The translations under genes and the position numbers were made by a program. DNA of 64,000 nt. It comes from Owenia fusiformis. Taxonomy: Eukaryota > Annelida > Polychaeta > Sabellida > Oweniidae. Numbering within the stretch: position 1 is the first letter of the stretch; each line of letters begins with the position of its first letter. Positions 47,010 through 58,900 of this stretch are shown here, piece after piece. The stretch lies in the NCBI GenBank assembly GCA_903813345.2, contig CAIIXF020000001.1, positions 12,259,915 through 12,323,914 of the forward strand, written 5' to 3'. The notes beneath the pieces were generated by a model. That model was not told the origin of the DNA. It saw only the letters and a program-made list of their open reading frames with translations, and did not search any database.

Positions 47010-50000
47010 TCTGATCTGGGATCCAGGGACCGGTTACAGATTTTTCATCAGATCGCCTTCCAAAGCTCATCTACCCGGCTAGCCTATAGCTCTTTACCTC
47101 TAGGATGAGATTGACGGTTTCCATGTTTAATTCCCCTCGATATGTCCCAGGGATATGTCAATGTTGAATTCCTGCTACTGCAGTGGCGGATTTCCACCGT
47201 GACTGGCGCTCTAACCCCGGGCTCTAGCTCTAAAAGGGAGGGGGGGGGGGGCATTTCAAGCCCGAAAAAATTCCGGGCATATGTGGAAAAATCTTTAGGG
47301 CCCCTTATACCAAAATTTGGGCATAGAAGTTAAAGCCCATTTTTGATAAATTGGCCTAAAATTGAAAATAAGGCCCCGGTAACACGAGAGGATCCAGGAA
47401 CCAACTAGGGCGGGGGCGGGCCCTGGTCTAGTATTTGAAGTATGAAAAAAATCCGTGGTTGCGTGGAAAAGAAATTTGGGCTACTACTTCATTCTCCGAT
47501 CTCAGGGCTTCAAAATCCAGAATACTTCTGAAGGAGGTACGGATTCTGGACACCTGCTTAGGCCTATACTATGGAGGATGCACTACTCAAGTTACGTAAA
47601 CGGATGACCGGGTTTGATCCTTTTTGAAATTCCGTTTACGTTACATAAGATCGATGATTCTGGGCCGAAGTTAAATACTTGGGCATGTTTCTATTTTTGA
47701 CGTTTTGGGTTCTTACCATGTAAATACCGGAAAACAATATATACCAAATTATTCTGAAGTCACAGGTCTTATTTATTATGACACTTACCAGAGCATTTTA
47801 CGAACCCTACTTTAAGTATGATTCGAGACAATGTAATAAAATTCAGAATTTTTATTTTTCAATCGTTTTAAGAGGGGTGCTATATATGATTATTTCTTGA
47901 CACTTTTTGTGTTTGAGACAATAAAAATCTAAAACTATTTAATTCCACTGTTTTCCGGGTCGGAGGTTACAAGGGGAAATAACTACAAGGGGTTCAATGC
48001 TATTCAGTGATTTCTATCCACTTCCAACGTGTTTGAGTCAATTAGAAAAAATAATAAAACGTTTCGATTTCAATTTCCGTGAGGGGGTGCCATAGGGGAT
48101 GATGCCGCATCAATCACATCTCCGTCCCCCATTGAAAATGATAGAATCATTATTTTTTATTCAATTATAATAATGCATCAATTCCTTAGATTATCGTCTT
48201 TACCATGTCATTATCAATGCAACTATGTAAAGACGCTGATTTCTCAACTTCAAAGGAAATCACTGGACCGTCAGGCTGGTTTTTTGTCTACTCGACCATG
48301 GGCTTTCAACTAAAAGCCCATGACTCGACTCATAGGAATTAAATGTTAAGTGTCATATATTTCAGAATTCATCGTTAGGTTTTAGCTGAAATCAAAAAAT
48401 CTGAAGAAAAATATTGTATTTGTTTAAAATTCCTGAGATATCAAATGATTACGGTGTTGAAAATGTCACATATAAAATTTTGCGCTTTAAAATACGCAAA
48501 TTCTAAATCCAGCCATCGTGCACCCGCATAAGAACAAAGAAATTTATCAAAACAAAAACATTTTAGATAGGTTTAGATATAAATTCAGATATTATTTCTC
48601 GATTCTAGAAGTATGGTCTTTTTGGAAAAAGCCTGACCGGTGTTATCGTTCAATCCATTGAACCACTGGCCATACGGCCACGGCGCGGGTGTAAGGCAGA
48701 AAACCCGATGGGCAAGTGATTAAATAGGTACTGATATATCTAAATAAATTTCGATATTCTGTGATTGGCACTCGACTTCATCTCGTGCTAATACAAAATT
48801 TCTCGAGCGCAATATATCCTGTATTGCACTTCAAAGCATTTAATAACTTATACTATTAGGTACTGATATACTTTAAGTTCTCAAAAATTGGGTATATCAG
48901 GTTCAACTTTAAATTTTCCACTTGCTTTTGAAAAGTCACAGGTAGGACATTTTTCAAAGAATATAGCTTTTTGATGGGATATCATTGGACTATGATATCA
49001 TATTTGCCCATCGTGTAATACTGATATCTATGAGTCATGTCCATCGGTTTGCAACCATATTTTAAAGTTTATCATTAACTAGTCTTTCATTATCTCTAGC
49101 CGAAGAGGTTTCTACACAGTGGTACATAGGCGTCCGTCCAAAGGTCTCTATAGAACATAACGGATAGTTATTTCAGCTAATATTATACCTGTGTATTTGA
49201 TTTGGAATCAACCGGGAACTAACTTACATGCGAGTCTATCAGAAAAATGTGAGTAGCTTAACATTAAAACAGATCTTAGATTTTAACCCTTGATTCTATT
49301 ATTGGAATAAACTTGTCGTCATGATCATTGATTGTAAACAGGTTGCTTTTGTGTATTTGACCTATATGGAGTTTTGCCAAAATGGCGGGTCTTTCCTATT
49401 TTATTGTCCAAATATATAATGAAATATATAAAAATGCCAATGCTAGCTGCATTTGACTTCCAATTTCAGTTACTGCATGTATATATTGCATCCAAGATTG
49501 TAAGTGATGGCGTATTGCATTTCCTTGATTCATTTGAATATGACTTCTTGATATAATTATAGCTTGCTTTTTGTGTTTATTTACATAAAATTCACGACCT
49601 TTACGGTATGGAGCCTTGAGGAACTCCTAAGTTAGTATTAAAACCATAAGCTTGTAATAACTATTTATGATCGAGAAATGTTGTGCAGAGAATAGAATGA
49701 GCGAATTCGTTGTGTAAATCAACAGGTTCGAGATACACACAATTGCACAACCGGATTCATTTGACTCCAATGTGAAATTGCTTTCATCAGTGATGCTGGT
49801 TCCCCTTACCGACCCTGATTGAGTATAAACCGGTAGGAAAAGCATAATTCGGTCACTTTATAAATCAATAGAAAAGGGGACCATGATATTGAATAGGACC
49901 AAATAACAGTTAACACCTATAAGCTAAGAAGGGATGTTTTCCAGTGGTCAATGACCTGTTCCTCACAACACCGACCGATATTCATCCATTAACGACTGAC

Positions 50001-52790
50001 TTGTCCATTTTTGGGTTTCATTTATGAAAATTGCCAAAAACAATCATTATGTATGGACTGCATGAATGACTAAGTCATTGTGATACAAGGAGATTAGCTC
50101 GCAATTAAAGCCTCGTTGTACCATTCGGTGGCTGTCGGTTTGAAGTACCCTGTTTAAGCTTTTAGATAGACGTGTTTACTCCCTGGCGCATTTGCCTTTT
50201 TATTTATTCATATTTTGAAAAAAAAGTTTTAAGAAAATAGACGCGAGGATATTTGGTATAATACAATATGTTCATTAAACCAAAGTGACCTATTAGCTTT
50301 CTTGGATGATCAAAACTTGTTTTATACATTGATATTAAAAAATTATCAATATCAAATCAATTTGAATGAAAAGTCAACTTTTGGTTGTTTGATCTAGGGT
50401 GAAGAAAACAGTAGGAGATACCCATTCGCAGATTATGTGAGATTTCATATAATAGTTGGTTATTTCTGATTCTTGTGTATTGTGCAATATGTGATTACCA
50501 TGCATCATGGTAATGATGCTAAATGTGGTATAACAATCACAGTTTGATAACCACAACATCATACTGACTGCAGAACCAGATGACGGCATCATCGTAATAC
50601 TGGGATCTGAGATATTTGCCCCTAAAAACCAATACATGGTGTACATAATGTGTTATATATATCATTTATTTACCTCAATCTCAATAACCTAGATGCGAGT
50701 AGAAATAATATTGATTTACGTCATTAAAAATTCGTAATTCAGTCAAACTGATGTCATATTTGGAATCTACATGTAAAATTACACCTAAATATGTGGTTTT
50801 GAAAAGAGTTTATCAACTTTGAAAAATTAATTTTCTTTGAAAATGTGTTTTCTAGGTCGGGGAGATTCCCCATAGACCCTATGCTGTAAAACCACAAAAA
50901 GTGAAATATCTTTTCTTGTGTTGGGCATATAATATTTTCTTTTACTGGACATATTTTAATTTGTAACTCTATCACATACGTAATGGTAATATGAAAAGTT
51001 AACCACTAAAACTGATGAATATTCAAGTTTAAGGGAATTTTGTAATACCCTGCCATGTTATTTCCCCCGAATCAGCCACCTGGTGGCGAAACTGGTAACT
51101 ACCTACTCGCATCTGAGTAATTAATGTTAATCATGTAACTATCAGTATTGATACTTGACACCATCCGTATATCTACGAGTGTTTTGTATTACAATATCAA
51201 CACCTACAATGAAATTAAAGCTATGACTCAAATACCTTATTGATATGGACATTATAGACTTTTTATGAACTCATACTCCCCCACATACTAGATAGTATTC
51301 TTTAAATCAAGATAGAGAGAAATATGCATTTTATCTCGATATGTATCGTTGTAGTTGTTTATAAGGTCACAATCTCACACGATTACCAGTTGTTTATTTA
51401 AAGTGATAACATTCACCCGTCCTCAAATCACTTAAAAATAAAATATGAACAGTTAAAGTATGATGAATCACGGAATCGGGAATAGTTAAACATTCAGATT
51501 GTTTGGAATATCGTTAATCCCTTGGACTATTGTTTGGTTTGGTCAATGTATGGTCTTCTATGTACTTCATTGTTCTGTTTTTGGACAACAATTAAAGGAG
51601 TATACCCCACCAGTATTTTTCATCTTTGAAGACCTTTCCTTGGTGACCTTTCGATTTCAATTTGGTTTATGCTTGTGTAGCCCATTGTCTTATATGTTTA
51701 CATGCATCTCTGCAAGAGATCATCTTTTTCGAATAAGATATTGGACTCTATATGGTTGAATTTATGATGTTTATAGCATTATTAGTGTCTAAGTAATCAT
51801 AGTCAGGATGACCCACATTTATTATGAAAGTGACTTTCGACATGCATCTGAAGACATCAACTCTATTTGTTTATTGGCATTCTGTTTTGAATGTTTTTAA
51901 GGTTATCAGAAAAGGATATTGGACGGTATTCTGTTTATGTATATTTTATTACAAGTTGCAAACATACATACTATATTTTGTGATAACACTGGATAGCTGT
52001 ATTTATCATGATGGGTACTTGACCTATGGAAGACATGTACATACATATATAATACTCGTATATTAGTATTTCATATAATTGGCGGGAGGGATTACTGTGC
52101 CTCTTCAGTTTCATGATAGGCCACTTTATAAAATTTGTAAAACGCATCAATGAGTATATTTAGACTTTGATATCAAATATGTGTGTGATTTGCGGAAAAA
52201 AAACATATCGAAGGGTATCTTTAACCCAATTAGCCTACGTCTCTTTCGTCATGCCTTCTGTGTTTTCATGTCTTACACCCACTATATCGTCTCATTTGCT
52301 TTACCAACCCGGTCACCATCAATCTTGTTGTTCTTCTTCCTTGTTTTGTTATATCTTCCACCCAACTACTTCTCCTTTTCTAAGTCCTCCGTCTTTCACC
52401 TACATTGTCGTCTCTTTCTCTTTGCCTAGCTTGTAAGGATGCGCCATGTCTCATATCTTTTGTTGTTTTCCACCAAACGCGTCGTCTCACTCGCCACTGG
52501 TCTTCTGCCGATATGTGTTCTCTTTGGGCATGTCATCAACTTGCAATATTTTGACCTTATTTGTTTTCGATAATTTCTCCAAATCATATCTTCTCCCGAG
52601 CTATGCCTACTGTCTCAAGCTGCAATGATTTCCACCCTTCTCTTCCGCTATATGTCCAGCACTCTTCTCACTCTTGGTCTCCAATTGTTTTGTCTTGTTT
52701 TGTATCCGGCTTGCTTTTTAGGCTTTGGTTACAAAGTCACTTTCATATGTTTGTTTTTATTTCAAATGATGACGCATGTATTTATTTTTC
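47010..52790. other. Intergenic stretch between FKBP12 and the glycosidase
   Basis: About 5.8 kb between divergent genes, with no gene recognised. At 47236-47251 is a poly-G run within a G-rich block. The sequence CAGTTTCGCCACCAGGTGG (inverse, near 51075-51095) recurs at 21066-21083. From 52190 to 52720 the + strand is strongly pyrimidine-rich, producing several long hydrophobic open frames without family similarity. Confidence 0.4.
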
Positions 52791-52796
52791 AGCACC

Positions 52797-52964
52797 ATGA
52801 AGCTATATAGCTATAATAACGTTGTTGCCTCTAGTGGCGGTGTACTGCATTCCATCACTTACAGACTTTGAAGACGTTGAAGAATTGTTGGGTCATAGGT
52901 CGAAGAGACAAAGTGGAATCAGTGACGACAATAACAGAGATCCTCATCTCATAGATACAAGAAG
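52797..52964 (+). CDS. PGGHG: Glycosidase exon 1: signal peptide region, frame broken near the start
   Basis: ATG at 52797 follows TTTTTCAGCACC, so a 5' UTR intron acceptor at 52791-52792 is plausible. The ATG frame gives MKLYSYNN and closes at a TGA at 52869-52871. One base over, from 52813, the frame reads IITLLPLVAVYCIPS, a hydrophobic signal core, then DFEDVEELLGHRSKRQSG, and reaches donor AG/GTAGGT in the phase the next exon needs. A one-base difference in the AT-rich TATATAGCTATAATAA would unite them. Either an indel (real or assembly error) or an unseen upstream exon spliced at 52810 explains it. Confidence 0.6.
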
Positions 52965-55900
52965 GTAGGTATTTCAAGTCTCAAGAAAGGTTTACGGTTT
53001 GTTTCAAAGATTTTTTGGGTCATTCTCAAACTGATGTACCTTTAATTTGTGGTATGAAGTTTTGGATTGATAAAAAGATGGCGATGTGGTTTGCTTATAT
53101 CTGGATCTAGACAAATTCATTGCCATCTTTCTATCAAATCAATATTCTATGATTATGCCTAATGTACAGTATAATGTAGAGGTACTGTTTTCATTGGTTT
53201 CCAGTCTGCCATACAGACGTGATGACCGATGGACACTAGACTACAGGTACATGCCCGTGGTGGGCAATGGCCACATGGCAATGTCGGTGTACAACGACTC
53301 TATATTTCTTGACGGTGTATATAACGGCAGGGGTGGTAAGAATATTTTATGAATTATGCTTCTATTGCAAATTATCTCCTCGTGGATCTTTTTTTCAATT
53401 TGTAAAAGCCAATTACACTGTACTTAGTTACCAATTTTAGACGAAATAAAACAATTTGACATTTGTTGCTGGGGGAAGACTCGTTCTACTTTGAAACTAT
53501 TTTAGGTTAACATGCGCCAAAGTTAGCAAATGGTAAGACTACGGAAACATTCAAAGTACAAAATGCAAGCCACAAGGAAACAAAATACTAGTATATCGTA
53601 AACGATAGTTCAAAGTACAAAGACACCATGTCGAATGATCCAACTTCCTCCACGTTTCAAAAAACCATCACAATCCAAAACCACAAGACAATGAAACATT
53701 TCCGTCAAGCCATATTATGTTAGAAGAGGAAATCGTTGATGTGAGTCAAGACACAATGGGGTTTTCGTAAAACACCGACCACCGACCACCGACCAGTCAC
53801 TCTCCACAGTTGGGTACATGTGGTCGGTGGTCGGCTGACGGTCTTTTACATAAGGATGAAAAAATGCAAAATTAGAAGTAAAACTAAAACTGGGAATCCA
53901 ATGACTATACAGGGTGTCAAAAAACAACGGCAGTACCTTTACTAGGTCGTGATTTAAAAACGTATAATTATCATTTCAAATCACGATGAAAACGTTACAT
54001 CGTCGTGGTGTGTAATGTCATATTTTCGTGATGTTTCAGTTGTTAGAAGACCAATTTCATCCTGGTTAGTCACTTTGGAAAAAAACGCACGTAACATTGC
54101 ATTAAGTTCATTCTTCATTCATATGAAACCCAATAACAAAAACACACAAACATCGTCGATGTTGACGTTGTAACGTTATGTTTGATTTCTCAGTTGTTAA
54201 ACGTCAACTGGTAAAAACTACATTTGATATGACAAAAGCTTTCTAATGGTGTACTGAAATGGTAAGTCACTTTTAATCCCGATAAGAGAACGCATGTAAC
54301 ATTATATCGTGTTCCGTATTCAGTAGGCTATGACGATAACAAATCATTTTTGTTTCGAAATTGTTAAATTTCAGTAAAAAATTAGGATAGATTCCCGTAG
54401 AAACGATAGGTTGGTTAATGATAGGTTAGGACCTAAGGCAGGACAATTTATCGAGAGGAGACGGTCATGACCAATTTGTTTGCGTGCCATTCGTTGCAAG
54501 GTACGAAATCGGTAAAAAACGTTGCCTAGTCCAACGATTGACATTCAAAATCAAATTATTAAATTCTAAGGCTACAAATATGTTCGGTCTTTTACATGAT
54601 ATGGTCGGTCTTTTACACATTTTCTTCAAACCCTGTTTTGAGGCTACCAGTGGAAAACACCGACCGGTCGGTGGTCGGTGGGGTCGGTCTTTTCCAAAAA
54701 CCCGACACAATGAATCTATTTTGATTTTTTACAGAGTTCAGTCGAAGAGCCAGGATCCCCGCAGAAGCTGCGCTCAGGGTCAACTTCAGTTCTAGCGTCA
54801 CCAACATTCAGAGGAGGTTTAGATTTAACCTTGACACTGGTAAGTCGAAATGTCAATGCAAATAAACAATGACATCGAAAAGTCGATTATAAAAATTAGT
54901 TCTTCAATGTACCTTTAGAGATTTCAAGCAACATGCTTCAAGAAAATAGTCTTATCTTTCTGTTAGGATCGGTATAGGTACTAAAACAGCTGATCCATGG
55001 ATATTCGTCATTTTGAAATGTTCATGTTCTCTTCCTCTAGGTGTATTTGAAGAAAACATAACCCTACCTCACTGTGATATCGTTCATCGTACGTACTGCC
55101 ACAAGTACTATACCAGGGTGTTTATCCAGGAGATTATTATGACCCCAAGAACTGGGCAGATCCAACAATGTAAACTTCAACTGGATCACCTCAGGGATAA
55201 CTATACAGACGATTTCGAGATCTTCAAGAAAGAACCTTTTAATAACGCCGATTGGTAAGAATGAATAAAATACTGGTATTATCGATGATTTTATATAGTC
55301 CCAATCATTGACTATACCATTACAATTAATTACCTTGCAGGACGAGGCGCTTAAGAACCCATGTTGCAGAAGGCGATGGTGCAAGTCCCCGAGATGTCTA
55401 CATGTTCTTTGATGATATTCCTCGGGATTTATCTTTACCTAGGAATGCACAAAACCCCCAAAGAAATGTATTCGTCATGACTTTAGATACAGACAGATCC
55501 AGGGCAGAGAGAGCATATACGGAGGTTCAGCGGGTTTTATCTACAACCAATGGTTATAATGAACTCTATAAAGATCATCTTGACGCTTGGAGGATACTAT
55601 GGCAGTATGCTAGGATAGAAATAGAGGGGAATGTTCGATTGGCAAAAGTTACAAAAGCTGCACTGTACTATATGATGAGCTCTCTTCCTCCTCTAGTGCG
55701 GGAAACTGGAGGTCCACAGGATACGTACCAACCTGCCAATCCGTTTATGGGATTAGCTCGCAGTGGATTGGGGGCCGGATGTAACACAACCGATTACAAT
55801 GGGCATGTTTTCTGGGATCACGAAATGTTCATGATGCCCCCGATGACCATTTTGTACCCAAGTATTGGCAAGGAAATGCTGATGTACCGCATGAACAGGC

Positions 55901-58900
55901 GATCTGCCGCCAAAGAGAGAGCAAGTCAGACGGGAAACCAGGGTGAGCGATTCCCATGGGAGAGTGCTATCACTGGTCGAGAAATAACTACAAGCTATGC
56001 AAAGTTCCAACAAGAATACGCCCACCACATCACTGGAGCAGTAGGCTGGGCTGCAAGGAATTACTACTCAGCCACTCGTGACCAGGAATTTATGGATAGC
56101 AATGGTGGTTGTGATTTCTCAAAGGAAATAGCACGTTTCTGGCAAAATAAGATGAAATGGAATAACACAAAAGCCAGATGGGACCTCAATGGTAAGTAAG
56201 ATCCTCAACACTGCTGGAGTTTCATAATTTAGTTTTGACCTTAAGCAAGACATTTATTTTCACAGTGAGGTGTAGAATAAGACACGTTCCACGTTTGAAA
56301 AGCCTTATTTCATACGTAATTGTTTTTGAACATCTTTACCGAAACGTGAAAAGGAGTGAAATGAATCAAAAATATAATATAATTGTGAAAAATCAATTTG
56401 GTTCTCTGTTAACTTTGTTGAGGGAGAGATCTAGAATGATTGTGAACTCTATGCCTTAAAACTAACATTTGACTGTTTTGTAGAATGCCAAGGTCCAAAC
56501 GATTTACACAGTTATGTGAACAACAATGCTTATACAAACGCATTAGCCACATTATCAATCCAGTGGGCAAGATACGTTGCCTGTTTATGTAGGTGAGTGA
56601 GTTTGGTGGGGCCATTGTTAGTGCAAACACACAACTGGGTGACTATATTCATCAAGGGATTCACCAGGGGGCTGCCAATGTCACACCTTCACACAATACA
56701 GCATTTTTAAACGACCAGTCATTTGGGTTAAAAGATGGCCTTTGGTGGTAACGTGATCAAGTTCACTCCACGAAATGCGAAATGCTTTTGGAAATGTTTC
56801 TATACCTTGCAACAAATTATGCGGCAAAAACCTGTGTATCGGGCTAGTTAAGGACCATGTCGAAAGGAAACATGGATACCTTATATAACTAAGAATAAGA
56901 ACTAGAAGTGATAACATTAGAATTTTGGACTGAAGCGTGTATAATTGTACCATTTGCATTCGTTTGACTTCACTTCTTAAAGGAGAGCTTCGTCTGTAGT
57001 TTAAAGGCAGAATCTGATCTATAGGGGGTGACAAAATTACAAGAACACATGTATAATTGACTACCAATCTATTCCTTACAATATCAAATAGAATATCTCC
57101 CAAACGATCTACAATATGTTATAAATTGGTGAAGTTACTAATGATTCAAAGTGCAAAAATGAGTGACAAATGTTTAAATTCTCCCAAATAACACCATTCT
57201 TATAGAAAAATAATACATAGTTGTAAAAATCTTTAGTTTTCCTGGAATAAGGTATGCACTTTTGTGATTTTTAGAAAATAGACATGACAAGGAATGACAC
57301 GAGACAAAAATATTCTAAAATTGAAAGAATTTTTTGTTTAGCCTGCTTGCTATATCTGATTCTCTCTTTAACTAGACTCTGCGCGCAGGGTAGTAATATT
57401 GAATCCTTTTCTAGTTATCATATTGACTTTACATACCTCTCATCATCCCTTATTTTGGCCAGTTCTCAGAAAAGTTGAAAGCGCCTGTTCTTGGAAACAC
57501 AAAGGGCTAGAGTTATCCTTACATGGGGATGAAGGGAATTCTGAATTTAAACTACATTATCATCAAGAAAAGAATTAAATTTTCCGAACGCCATGTCAAG
57601 GAAGACATTGGGAGGTCAAACATGGATCCTTCATTTCTTCATTCGCAGATATTACTATTATTTTACCATTAATGATTGTTGTTCCATTATTTTAGACGAA
57701 ACGAGAAAGATGAAATTCCTGATGAATGGATGAGGCGCTCTGTTGACCTTTACATGCCTTATAACGACAGGTACAGGCGTCACGATGAATTTGACGACTA
57801 TGAATACAGAGCTGGTAAATACTCTTAATTATCTTTTTTTATTATATATTATATTTATTTATTATTTTCTCTTTATTGTTATTTATACTTTTTTTAAATA
57901 AAATTACTTCTGTGAGGTTGAGAGTATTTCGAATGTCAACGGCTAAAAATTGAAAATAAAATGCAAACACAAAAATCTGGATTGAAAAAATGATTTTCAT
58001 CGAATTTTGCGAAGGGATAAATTCTTATTAGCACTGGATAAATACAGAGTGTCCACAAAGTCTCCTTATACTGTATACTTTGCATTGTAATTGTAAAAAT
58101 ACTGTATGGACACCCTATATCTTGCATATCCATCGATGGAATACATGGTACCCCGGGAGGGTACCCTTCCTTGGTACTCCTTGGTATTTTCAATGAATAA
58201 TACACTGATTATGGATTCGTCATCTACAGGTAACCAGTCTCTCAAACAAGCGGACACAACACTTCTGCATTACCCACTTGGCTGGAACACAACGAAGGAG
58301 ATAATGCGTAACGATCTGGAGTTCTATGAAGGAAAACTGAACTCTAACCCCCCAGCCTTGACTTATAGTGTCCATGCTATAGGATGGCTAAGAGTACCGG
58401 ATAAGAGTCGGGCTGATTCTATGTTTGAAAGAAGTTATAGCTCTTATGTGCAAGAACCATTTAAGGTAATCTAACGTAATTACATTACCAATGTTTGCAT
58501 ATTTAAGAGGTCTCGCCAGAAATACACTTGAAAATCAAAAGCTAGACCAAAACCAAAAAACATTGTTCGTCGGTTCAATTTATTCTTTCCATTGATCTTA
58601 GTATTAAGTTCTAATTTTGACTATAACATTCTAACTATGCAGACATGGACAGAGTACCCAAATTATCAAGGTTCGGTGAACTTTCTTCCTGGGATGGGAG
58701 GCTTCTTGTCTACATTGTTGTTTGGTTATGCTGGTATCCACATTAAACCCGAAGAGATGATGGTCTACCCTCCTACTCTACCACCCGGTGTTAACACGAT
58801 GAGAATATACGGTGTACATTATCTTGGAAACAGGTGAGTCAATGAAATATAAATGTGTAAAGTACTTTAAAACAATTGAGTAAATGAAAATTACTGTGTA

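Noticed and set aside
52181-52810. Several hydrophobic + strand open frames that could suggest membrane proteins
   Set aside because: They overlap in all three frames over a pyrimidine-rich stretch; Phe/Leu/Ser-rich peptides are expected there. The real signal peptide begins further on.
54465-54807. Overlapping open frames on both strands
   Set aside because: They lie in the right part of the Mutator-like element, with no transposase motif and mutually shifted frames.
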